A stretch of DNA of 35,532 nt. It comes from a virus. Shown here in pieces: positions 14,260 through 24,200 of this stretch. A model generated the notes under the pieces. The model was not told the origin of the DNA, ran no database searches, and saw only the letters and a list, made by a program, of their open reading frames with translations. Numbering within the stretch: the first letter of the stretch is position 1; every line of letters starts with the position of its first letter. The position numbers were made by a program, and so were the translations under genes. The stretch covers positions 1 to 35,532 of IMG/VR virus record IMGVR_UViG_3300030109_004479. The stretch is one strand, 5' to 3'.

Positions 14260-16023
14260 ATGGCTAGTATTAACAAATTTGAACCTTACCTTGATTCTAA
14301 AACTCAAAAAATTTGCGTAGGGGGTTTATACATTCCACCAACAAATACACTTACTGCTTTATTATATGGTTTTGGTAAGCATAAAAATTTAAATGCTAAA
14401 GAGTATTATTTTTGGAGAGTCTGTGATGAGCTTTGGAACAACGATGAACTTCCTGAAAAACTTATGGTTAGGCATCCGTGGGCTACCTCTATGATTAAAG
14501 CAGCTCTTGGGAATAAATACTTAGCAGTGGGAGGTGCCGCTTCTTCTGGTAAATCACACACAATGGCTGCTTATGCTATTGTCTGTTGGTTAGCTGCGCC
14601 AAGGGATACACTGGTTCTTTTAACATCAACCACGTTACGGGAAGCACGAAAAAGGATATGGGGTTCAGTGATCACATTACTAAACGTTATAAATGGTGCA
14701 CCGTTCAGGATACGGGATTCAATAGGAAACGTAGCTTATATAAACGAAAAAGGAACCCTTATAGAAAAAGCAGGTCTTAGTTTAATAGCTTGCGAAAAAA
14801 GCAAAGAAAAGACAGCAGTTGGTAAATTTATAGGTATTAAACAAAAAAACGTGCTGGTGGTAGCTGACGAGCTTAGTGAACTTAGTGAAAGTATTTTACA
14901 AGCGGGCCTTACAAACCTATCTAAAAACCCAAGTTTTAAGCTTATTGGTATGAGTAACCCTGCTTCAAGGTACGATGCTTTTGGAGTTTGGGCACAGCCT
15001 GAAGACGGGTGGGACTCTGTTTCTATTGATGCAGACGAATGGAAAACAAAATACGGAGGGAGGTACTTGAGATTAGATGGAGAAAGATCCCCCAACATTA
15101 TAGCAGGAAAAACAATATATCCTTGGTTGCCTACAGAAGAAAAACTACAAGAAGACAGGGACTTACTAGGCCCTGATTCTAGAGGCTATAAACGAATGGT
15201 ATCTGCTATTTTCTTTGAAAATGACGAAGAAGAAACAATATACTCTGAATCAGGTATAAGTCGTTCAGGTTCAATGAACACCGTACAGTGGAAAGGGAAC
15301 CCTATACCGTGTGCAGGTCTTGACCCTGCTTTTAGTAATGGAGGAGATAGGTGTATTCTTTATACAGGGTTAGTTGGGTATGATTTAAGTGGTCAGTATG
15401 TGTGTGAACTAAAAGATTCTATCCCCCTTTTGGACGATGCCACCAACACAGCGGTGCCTCGTTCATACCAGATCGTGAAGATGTTACGGACGGAACTGGA
15501 GAAAAGGAAGATTGATCCTGCAAATCTGGCGGTGGACTCGACGGGTGCTGGGAATCCTTTTTGCGACATAATCGAAGCAGAAGGTCTTTTAAATATTTTA
15601 AGGGTATCATTCGGAGGTAAACCTTCTGAGAAAAGAGTGTCTGTCAATTCTAAATTAATTGGTACAGAGCTATATTCAAACAGGTGTAGTGAGTTGTGGT
15701 TTGCTGGTAAGGAGTTAATGAGGACAAAACAATTGTTTGGTATATCTAATGAACTGGCAAGTGAAATGACAGGCAGAAGGTTTGAAATGTACAAGTCAGG
15801 GTCTTTAAAAATGAAGATAGAATCAAAGCCTGAGTTTAAATCTCGCTTAGGAAAATCGCCAGACGTAGCGGATGCTGCTTTCCTTTGCATCGATGTTGCT
15901 CGCCAGAGATTAGGATTGGTTGCAGCCGAACCTCCTAATGCTCAAGGAGTAGCGCAATCAGGGTCTCAAAAAACTATTAAGAATCTTACGGGTATGTTAC
16001 GTGCTCAGGTTCTTGCAGATTAA
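14260..16023 (+). CDS. terL: Terminase large subunit (TerL)
   Basis: This 587-residue DNA-packaging motor has the ATPase Walker A GGAASSGKS (residues 91-99, Lys98), Walker B VLVVADE (Asp203-Glu204) and a coupling region with LIGMSNP. The C-terminal RNase H-like nuclease shows AGLDPAF (Asp355), LAVDSTGAG (Asp around 426) and a final acid in DVADAAFL (around 540). The length is typical of phage terminases. It would bind the portal and cut concatemeric DNA. No Shine-Dalgarno is visible before the ATG. It is oriented opposite to the adjacent TerS-like gene, and a structured intergenic region follows it. Confidence 0.95.
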   Translation: MASINKFEPYLDSKTQKICVGGLYIPPTNTLTALLYGFGKHKNLNAKEYYFWRVCDELWNNDELPEKLMVRHPWATSMIKAALGNKYLAVGGAASSGKSHTMAAYAIVCWLAAPRDTLVLLTSTTLREARKRIWGSVITLLNVINGAPFRIRDSIGNVAYINEKGTLIEKAGLSLIACEKSKEKTAVGKFIGIKQKNVLVVADELSELSESILQAGLTNLSKNPSFKLIGMSNPASRYDAFGVWAQPEDGWDSVSIDADEWKTKYGGRYLRLDGERSPNIIAGKTIYPWLPTEEKLQEDRDLLGPDSRGYKRMVSAIFFENDEEETIYSESGISRSGSMNTVQWKGNPIPCAGLDPAFSNGGDRCILYTGLVGYDLSGQYVCELKDSIPLLDDATNTAVPRSYQIVKMLRTELEKRKIDPANLAVDSTGAGNPFCDIIEAEGLLNILRVSFGGKPSEKRVSVNSKLIGTELYSNRCSELWFAGKELMRTKQLFGISNELASEMTGRRFEMYKSGSLKMKIESKPEFKSRLGKSPDVADAAFLCIDVARQRLGLVAAEPPNAQGVAQSGSQKTIKNLTGMLRAQVLAD

Positions 16024-16061
16024 ACTAGAGGGGGGAGGGGTATAAAGTTTATATTACACTG

Positions 16062-16109
16062 CTCACATTTTCTACTGTAATACAAAGTACACACAGTGGA
16101 AAGTGTGAG
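16062..16109 (+). other. Long 17-bp hairpin in the gap after terL
   Basis: CTCACATTTTCTACTGT (16062-16078) can pair with 16093-16109 over 17 positions, with two G-U wobbles in RNA, around a 14-base loop. It lies in the 198-base gap 16024-16221, which also holds a purine run GAGGGGGGAGGGG at the terL stop and the possible outer arms TAGAGG/CCTCTA (16026-16031 and 16142-16147). No U-tract follows, so it is not a standard terminator. It could be an RNA processing site, a small RNA or a DNA recognition site. Confidence 0.55.
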
Positions 16110-16156
16110 AGGATCTAAAGAGAGTTTATATATAGGGGGTACCTCTAAATGAACTT

Positions 16157-16184
16157 TTGACTTTATTTACTATGAATTTAAATT
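16157..16184 (+). promoter_or_regulatory. Candidate sigma-70-like promoter
   Basis: TTGACT at 16157-16162 and TAAATT at 16179-16184 are separated by 16 bases. They lie in the gap between terL and the 201-aa gene, with a predicted leader of about 30 bases before ATG 16222. The -35 is good and the -10 is weak in a very A/T-rich stretch where chance matches are common. Confidence 0.35.
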
Positions 16185-16221
16185 ATTAAGGTATTTTAAA
16201 TTTTACTAATATTTTTATAAC

Positions 16222-16827
16222 ATGGCTATATTTGACTTTCTTCGTCGCAGGAAAAAACTAAAAGAGGATCAAAAGCTTTCTCCTACTAAATACTTACAAG
16301 GCATGAAAGATAGCCCCATTGGGATGGGACAGCCTGAAGTTATAGGTAAAGGTTCTGATCCAGATATTGCCCCTTTAAGTGCTCCTCGTACAAGACTTGA
16401 CTCTATTAAACCCTTAAATATCCAAAAGCCTAAACAAGATGAAAGGGAATTTGATGTGGAACCTTATGGATTCCTTTGGAACAAAGACAAGGTTAAGCGA
16501 GATGTAAGAGCTGAAAAACCAAATGTAGATATTTTTAGGGATAGAATGATGTCTAGAAGGAATAAGAGGAAAAAAGATGCTCAAGCACGGTACGAAGAAC
16601 AAACAGCAGCTAGAAGTAAAAGAGCGGGAGCTAGAAAAGAAAGAACTCCTGAACAAAGGCAAAAAGAATATGATGAAGCGTTTAGTAGGCCCTTAGGAGA
16701 AAACACAATAATGGGAATAGCTTCTGCAAATATAGCGGGAAGGCAGCAAGCTATGATAGACAGGGCCGCTAAGAGACGAGAAGAAAAAAGAAAAAAAGAA
16801 GCAGCTAAAAATAATAATAATAAATAA
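16222..16827 (+). CDS. Basic protein of unknown function
   Basis: This 201-residue protein is rich in Lys and Arg and has a basic start, MAIFDFLRRRKKLKED. The middle contains EFDVEPYGFLWNKDKVKRD. The C-terminal 80 residues form a charged helix with many Arg, Lys and Glu, ending in an Asn-Lys tail encoded by AAT repeats. It could bind nucleic acid or act as a scaffold, but no motif proves this. It precedes the next gene by one base and lies between terL and the giant gene, where a virion protein would be expected. Confidence 0.65.
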   Translation: MAIFDFLRRRKKLKEDQKLSPTKYLQGMKDSPIGMGQPEVIGKGSDPDIAPLSAPRTRLDSIKPLNIQKPKQDEREFDVEPYGFLWNKDKVKRDVRAEKPNVDIFRDRMMSRRNKRKKDAQARYEEQTAARSKRAGARKERTPEQRQKEYDEAFSRPLGENTIMGIASANIAGRQQAMIDRAAKRREEKRKKEAAKNNNNK

Positions 16828-16828
16828 T

Positions 16829-18229
16829 ATGGGCCTCCAAGATTTAATTTCTACCCCGTTCGGTCAATCTATGTCTTCTAGACGTAGAACCGTTTCTCCA
16901 CGTTCTGCACGTTTTAGGAGTGCCGCAAGAAGAATAGGAGAGTTTACTCCAGAAGGCAGAAGGTTAAAGCTCCAAGGGGAGCTTATGAGAATGGATGAGC
17001 CTAACGTAGCTACTCCAGAATCTAACTCTTTGATGCAGCAAGGAGAACAACTTAAAGCTGCCTATGCTAGCGGAGCTTTTGAAGGAGCAAAAGATTTAGC
17101 TCCTTTGAAAAGACAATGGTTTTCTGACGTTAATGCTGCAAACTTATCTGCCCAAGATAAAGAGGGTATAAGGCGTATGTTTGTTGAGGATTTTGATAAA
17201 GCAGGAACTGCTGCTGACGCAGAACAAAAAAGAGTTTTAGATTTAAAGAATCAAGAGTTAGCCATAAAATCTACAGAGCAAAACTTACAAACTGGAAAGC
17301 AGCTCGGAGACCTTAGGGAAGTTGGTCTTAATAAAGCTCGAAGGGATTTTAAACAAGAAACAGAAGCTTTAGATCAAAGAGATGAAGTTCAAGATGCACT
17401 ACAAAAATTTAATAGAGCAATGCAAAAAATTGATGCAGATTTTGCTGCGGGCACTTTGGACGTGGGTCGACGAGAACGAGAAAGAAAGAAAGAAATAGCT
17501 GACCTTTCTATTATAGGGTCTAAGTATCGTTTGGATAACAATCAAGTAGGCGCAGTTAATGCTGCTTTGCAGGGAGCAGGAAGCGAACTTAGGTACGAAA
17601 GATTAAGATCAGATAAGAAAGAAGATCGTGAGTTTTCTAGAGAGGTTTCTACACAAAACTTTATTAATAGTACGGCTGCATCTATAGGGTATGTACCTGA
17701 CTTTGCTAAATCTCAACAAGCTCAGTTGAATGACGCACTAAATGCGGTTAAAACGTTTAGGGAAGGACAAGCATCTTTAGCTTCCAACGTTAAAATTACA
17801 GAAAGCATAAGTTCAGCAGTGACTGAATTGAAATCATCTATTCCTTTAGAATCAGACGATGTCCCTGATGAAAAAACCGCAGCTCAAGTAAAGCTTACAA
17901 GTTTATTATCTGGATTAGAAACGTACAGTAGTGTACTTCCTCCTTCTGCTAAATCTGAAATAGATAAAGAAGTCACAACGTTAAAGACTAAAATAAATAA
18001 TAAAGGATGGGTTAAAGTAGACCCTTCTACAAAAACAGAAGTCGTTGTTAAAGAACAATATTTATTGTTAGCTAATGACATACGAGCTACTGCGGATAAA
18101 CTTATATTTTTAAATGCAACTTCTGGTGTAAAAGAAAAAGGTCAGACAACCCCTGTTAATACAAGCGACTTAAATAATTTACAAGGAACGACTCCAAAAA
18201 AGAAAGCTCCAACTCCAGCTCCCAAATAA
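16829..18229 (+). CDS. Helical protein of unknown function, possible virion protein
   Basis: This 466-residue protein has an Arg/Ser-rich start (SSRRRTVSPRSARFRSAARR) and then long charged helices with coiled-coil character from ~100 to 320. The end is Pro/Lys/Ala-rich and disordered (TPKKKAPTPAPK). I see no enzyme or membrane motif. The gene ends six bases before the giant open reading frame, so the two are surely co-transcribed. It could be a partner of the giant protein in the virion, in the way that internal proteins of podoviruses are encoded side by side. This is inference. Confidence 0.65.
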   Translation: MGLQDLISTPFGQSMSSRRRTVSPRSARFRSAARRIGEFTPEGRRLKLQGELMRMDEPNVATPESNSLMQQGEQLKAAYASGAFEGAKDLAPLKRQWFSDVNAANLSAQDKEGIRRMFVEDFDKAGTAADAEQKRVLDLKNQELAIKSTEQNLQTGKQLGDLREVGLNKARRDFKQETEALDQRDEVQDALQKFNRAMQKIDADFAAGTLDVGRRERERKKEIADLSIIGSKYRLDNNQVGAVNAALQGAGSELRYERLRSDKKEDREFSREVSTQNFINSTAASIGYVPDFAKSQQAQLNDALNAVKTFREGQASLASNVKITESISSAVTELKSSIPLESDDVPDEKTAAQVKLTSLLSGLETYSSVLPPSAKSEIDKEVTTLKTKINNKGWVKVDPSTKTEVVVKEQYLLLANDIRATADKLIFLNATSGVKEKGQTTPVNTSDLNNLQGTTPKKKAPTPAPK

Positions 18230-18235
18230 AAACCA

Positions 18236-21200
18236 ATGGCTGAAAAAAACAATTTTTCTGACTTTCTCCCTTCTTCAAATAAAGATACTACAGGTAAGTC
18301 TTTACAGTGGGGGCCTAAACAAAAACTAAATACGTGGCAAGGAGGGTCTTATGATCAATATCTAGACTACGTTTTTGATTACACGGTAGATGCAATAGGC
18401 TCAGGGGACTTCGATCAAAATAGATTTGATGGAATAATGAGTGCTTCTTATGAAAAAGCTAAATCAATAGACCCAGAGAAGGCACAAAATTTCAACGATT
18501 ATAAAAGTTCACTATTTTCTGATGATGTTCCTTTTGAAAAAGAAGCTGCTTTATATGAAAAGTTAAACACTTTTAATCCTAATATCCATGACCAAGATAA
18601 AGTAAATTTTTTTAAAGCACACCATGTTGATCTTTATGGTGAAGATAAAGAAAACCAAACTCCTTTTTCTAAAAGAAAACCTGTAGGAGAAAATTTATCG
18701 CAAGAAGAACAAGTATACGCTGCGACTCGTGATCATTTTGATTCTTTAAAAAGAGAAGTCACGGGTGAGTTTTCTGAAAATAGGTTGCCTTTTTCTTCTT
18801 ACTATGATGAGGAAGGTAAAAGACAAGTTAGCGTTGCATCTACACAATTTCTTACAAGTAAATTTCCAAACTTTAAAAATGCTTTCAATAAAGCTTTAGA
18901 TAGTGGAGCTATTTCAAAAGGAGATTTATTACGCATAGCCCCGCAGTTGCAGTTTTACGGTGATTTCAAAAAGACAGTAGATGAAATACAAAGAACTAAT
19001 AAAAACGTAACAGCGGTACAAGATAAATTAGTAGAGCTGAGAACTGCGGCTAATAATATTAAAGAACAAGAGGGCTTTGATAGGGTAGGGCCTGACGATC
19101 TTTATGATTTTAGAGCGAGATTCAAAGGAGACTCGGAGCGCAGAAAGGTTATGAGTGAACTAGCCCAACAAAATGTTGAGGCTAGTAAAGCGTTATCTGC
19201 GATAGAAATTTTAGTTCGTTTAAACGATTTAGAGTTAAAAGAAAAAGCTGCTGTAGATGCAGTTACAGCTACAGATTATTTTGTTCCTGTTAAAGGTTTG
19301 TTTTCTGATGCTTTCAAAGCAAGTTTTAAACGCTCTGTAGGAGATAGGTTTGATACGGCTATTAATTATATTGGCTTGGGTAGTGGGCGAGAAAATATTT
19401 TTAGAAATAGGATGCCTTTAGATCCTCTAACTATCAATGCCGATAGATTAATTAGTAGGCTAAACCAAGAAGAGCGTGAGTTTTTAACAAACCCCAAAAA
19501 AATAGCGGATTCTTTAAGAGCCGCTGTACCTTCATTAAAGGATTCTTCTGATGAGGAGATACTAGATAGTATGTTTCATGTAGTGGGTTCTGCGTTAAAC
19601 AACTCAGGAGCTTTAAATTATTTTAAAGATGACAAACAAAGATATTTAAATATTAGGAAGTTCGCTGACTTTGGTATATCTGCCCACCCTCAGTTAATGC
19701 TAAACAGAAATGTGTTTGAAAAAGCTGTAGCCCAACACCCTGAGTTAGATGAGCAGGAAAAAAAGTTCTTAAAAGAATCAAGAAAAGATTATTTAAATAA
19801 TACTTATAATAATTCTGTTAGGTTAATTACAGAAGCAGGTAGGGGAGGTAGGCAAATATATAAAAGTTGGACGAAGTATCTTGAAGAAAACTTAAAAAGC
19901 TCAACAGATAAAAAGAAGTATGAAATACTCGACGACTTTTTAGCTGATGAAGATAACTATAGTGAGCTTGCTGCTTACGGGGAAGCCTCAATAAAAGGCA
20001 CTGTAGATGGAGGGCTCTCCGTAGTTTTTGGATTAGGGGCTCTTTTGGGCAGCGAAGGAGCTTATTACAATTATGAAAAAGCAAGACAACGGGTTAATAA
20101 AAGAAAAGAGCTAGCAGCTTTGTTTGGGGAAGATGGCAAAATTCTAGAAGCATTTAACATACTTCCTGAAGTGGGTGTTGATATTGCACTGACTGGAGGA
20201 ATTTCAGCGGTGATTAAAAAAGGAACCACAAAACTTTTAACGAAGCAACTTGCTTCAAAGGGGTACAAGATATCTTCAAACGCTGCTACGAGCAGAGCCT
20301 TAAGAGATGCTTTTTTAACTACAGATTCTAAACTTTTAAAAGATAAAGCCGCTCGTCTTATCCTTGATAAAGATGGGTTAGTTCCGTTAAAGGGATCGTC
20401 TACTAACGTTATAACAAAACTTGTTGATGATTTAACTGCAATATCAGGAGGTAAAACAAACAAGCTTACAGATTTAGGAAGAGTTGCTTTTAGTGTAGGA
20501 GCACCCGCAGGAGTTAGATCAGCAAGCATGTCTTATTACACTTACATGGATGCAATGCCTGACTCCATGACGTATGAGGAAAAGAGAGAAGCCGCTTTAG
20601 GGGGTGCTCTCTTTAGAGGTTTAATTACTGCTGGAATCACTATTGGCTTTTCTGTAGCAGGTAAAGGAAGTGTTGAATCCTTTGGTGCTAAAAGAATGAG
20701 AACCATTCACGATATTAAGGGGATTAGACACGCAAGAGCTAGTTATAAAGAGCTTATCAAAATGTCTTCTGCTACAGATAAAGCAGGAAATTCTTTATTA
20801 AATAGAATAGTAGCAGAGGTTGCGGCTAAAACAGGAAGAGAAGGTTTAAGCAAGTCTATTGCTCACGGACTTACTGGATTAGTCACAAAAAAAATACCAT
20901 CAGCTTTTAGAAAGTACGTGCTTCCTGAGAGTATAGAGGAGGGACTAGACGAGTTTTTAGGGAGCTTTGTTGATCAGAAAGTTTTAAATGAAAACATTTC
21001 TTTCGGAGACAGGATGGCTAATACAATACACGCTTCCGTCTTAGGAGGGTTTATGGGAGGAGGCATACCTGCAATAGCTACTTTAGCAGCCAAAGTTAAA
21101 AGTAAATTAAAGCTAGGCCCTGATGAGTCAGCAATAACAGAAGCAGTATATAGAGAAGCTGTTGATGAGGTTATAGCTGAAGCCGCAGAGATTAATGAAA

Positions 21201-24200
21201 AAGCAGCAGCACTGCGGGAGAATGGGGCTCCCCTGACAGCTGAAGTTTTAGAACAAAACAGGAGGCAGCTTCTTTCTGGTTTTGTTAAAGACCCTGTAGC
21301 ACCAGCAGGTTCTTTTAATATGACTACTACTGCCAATACTGTTATTGATGCAGATAGAGATCCTGAAGAAGTAGTAACGGTTTTAGCAGAAGACATTACA
21401 GGGATGTCTGAGATAGAAACAAAAGAAGGATCTAACTTATATCAAGTAGAGTATGTGCCTAAAGATGGTTCTGGAGAAGTTCGTGTAGCTTATACTAAAG
21501 ATGCTAGCGTAGCTAGAGTTAGTGTTAGGAAGAAAAAAGTAAATGATAGGCAGGAGTCTTCTCTTGTAGAAATAGTAGACTATCCTTTGATTCCAAATGT
21601 AACAGATCAAGCGGATCAATTAGCCAAGCAAGAAGGAATCCAATTAGCAGTAGATACTTTTGTAGATCAAAATAGGGTAAGCCTAAAAAATAATGACATA
21701 ACAGTAGTTACTGATCCGTCAGAGGATACACTGATACAATTAGGTTTAGATATAGATCCTGAATCTGAAAAATACCAGAGCATAACGGGCAATGAATATT
21801 TCGTTGATATTACCAATGAAGGAAAAGTTGTTTTGGTTTTAAACACAAACAACATAGCGGAAACATCTTCCTCTATTCCTAAAGCAAGAAGGTCTAAGTT
21901 TGTTAAAAGTTCTTTTGTCGAATCAATGGCTGCTGCTTTTGAATTAGTATCTAGCAGAAATAAATTTTTACTTTTAGATCAAGAATCTACAGGGACTCTC
22001 AGCCTTAAAGATTTCATAACCAGAGAAAGAACAGCAATCTATGAAGAGATGAGCCCTTACGAAAAAGACAGGGCTGCTTCTTTTGTTTTAGGGGAAGATC
22101 TTGTTGAGGGGTTAGAAAGTAAAGTAACAGATAAAGAAATTCTAGTTGCTGCCCACATTAATTCACTGGTTCAATTTGAATTATTGGGAGGTACTAAAGA
22201 AGTAGAAAAATCTGCATGGGGAGGTAAAGCACGAGGAGGAGCATTATCAAATTCAGTAAAAGAAAAACTCTTAGATATATTAGATTATTTAAGAGCTGCT
22301 GTTAAAACTGCACAAGATACTTTTAGACCAGTTATTAGAGAGTACATCAACAACATATCCGATAAGTTAACTTCAGAGTTTTTTACTGAATTAGAAAAGA
22401 TTACTCCTGAAGAGTTTAGTAAAATAATTGAAAACAACGAAGGCGTAGAGGGAGCTCAAGGGGAGCAAGGAGTAGAAGGTGTTGAAGGAGTAGAGTCTTT
22501 AGAAGACATACCAGTTGCCTCTCAAACATCTATACCTCAAGTAATAAACGTTTCTTCTGCACCTTCTCTAGATATCCCAATCGTAAAAAGTTTAGACTTT
22601 AACGTACCCCAACCTGAAAAGGCTGGCGTAGTTCACGGTCTTAACCAAGACACAGGGGATACTGTCGTCATCGAAGGACTGAGCATAGACGAAGCTCAGA
22701 CATATGTAGAAGGAGTATCTATAGTTAATAGCAATAACCCTGATTTAATAGAACCTACAAAAGTAAATAACTTATTACTTGAGGAAGGGTCAGATTATAA
22801 TTCTGATGCCAATACTAAAGTAGCTTTAGTTTCTTCAACTAATTCTGTAGCTGTAGATTTAAGTGATGTAAGAACCGATGACGATTTGTCTCCTTTAAGA
22901 GAAGCTATACTTCAAAACCCTTTATTTTCAAGGATGATACTAGAGGGAGAATTTGATGGGAACAACGTAGCTTTTGTTATTAAGATAAGACAAGGCCAAC
23001 CCCCTGTTTTATTGGCAGTTCCAAAGTCTGTTGATTTTAGCAGAAACTTAACAGAAGAAGATATAGTAGCTCTTAAAGAAGCTGATCCTGTAGGAGTCAG
23101 AATAGGAAGACTGTCTGATCCTGTTAAAGAAAAAATAGCTTCACACATAGAACAATTAGCGGATAAAGGTTTAGGTATTCGTCTTTTGGATGGGCTGCCT
23201 GTATCAAACGTTAACCCCGAAGTCCAAGACCAAACAGATTTAGATGTTCAGTTATCTTCTATATCTTCTCCAGAAGAAGTTGTTGAGCCTACAAAAGAAG
23301 GCGTAGCCGACATAGATCCTGATGAAGCTGAAGAGGCTCCCGACATAAAAGATAAAGCTATCAAAAAACAATCTCGTTTAGCAGATAAAATCTTACGCTC
23401 TGTAAAGAGGAGATTATTAAGAGAAGGAACTCAAGCTTACGAAAGTAATGGAGAGCCTTATGTCGCTTGGTACGACTCTGCTAGAAAAGCTATAGGTATT
23501 AATTCTGAAATGGTGAAAGATTTGCTAGCGCAGAACAAACCAGCTGCTGGTAAAGCTATAATAAATCTAGCTATTGATGAAGAATTAATTCATCAAATAT
23601 CTTGGGAAACTTTAACATACAAAGAAAGACAGAACGCCATAGAAGAACTTGTCAACGCTGACAAGTTAGGAGCTAACGCTCTTATCAGAATGGCTAAAGA
23701 ATACAATGAGCCTATAAAAGGGTACCCCGTTGAAAAAGTAATAACGTATTTACGTATGGGTCAGCCTGAGTATTTAGACTTACCCGAAGGTGTAGAAATA
23801 AATAATAAGAACAGAGCTATTAAAGAAAGCTTAGAAGAATATTTATTTGAAGAGCTTGTAAGAAAACATGTTTCTTTGGTTAGTAGACGAGGCTCTACAG
23901 AAACTGATTTTGATTGGCTGAGGATTAAAAAAAACCAAGGAATACTATCTTTGTATAAAAAATACATAGAGAACTTTTTGATGGGTAGGATTAGATCTAA
24001 AAACCAGCTCAACAAAGATTCTAAGATGGGGCCTTATTTTGAAATAGCTGTTAACAAAATAGCTAGTGAGTTTAAAGCAGCTAGACAAGGATTCCGTAGG
24101 AAACCTGACCCTACACAATTAGATGATTTAGATATAGACTTAGGAGTCTATGGAAAACAAAACACTTTAATAGGTAATGAGATAAACACAGTCGCTCCAG

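Noticed and set aside
15393-15890. Long minus-strand open frame inside terL
   Set aside because: It is antisense to the well-supported terminase nuclease domain and its product has no recognisable motif.
16024-16061. G-quadruplex at the purine run after terL
   Set aside because: Only two adjacent G runs are present, so four G-tracts for a quadruplex are lacking.
20071-20529. Minus-strand open frames within the giant gene (also 20974-21396 and 24583-25035)
   Set aside because: They are Ser/Leu/Phe-rich shadows opposite Lys/Glu/Ala-rich coding sequence, without motifs or leaders.
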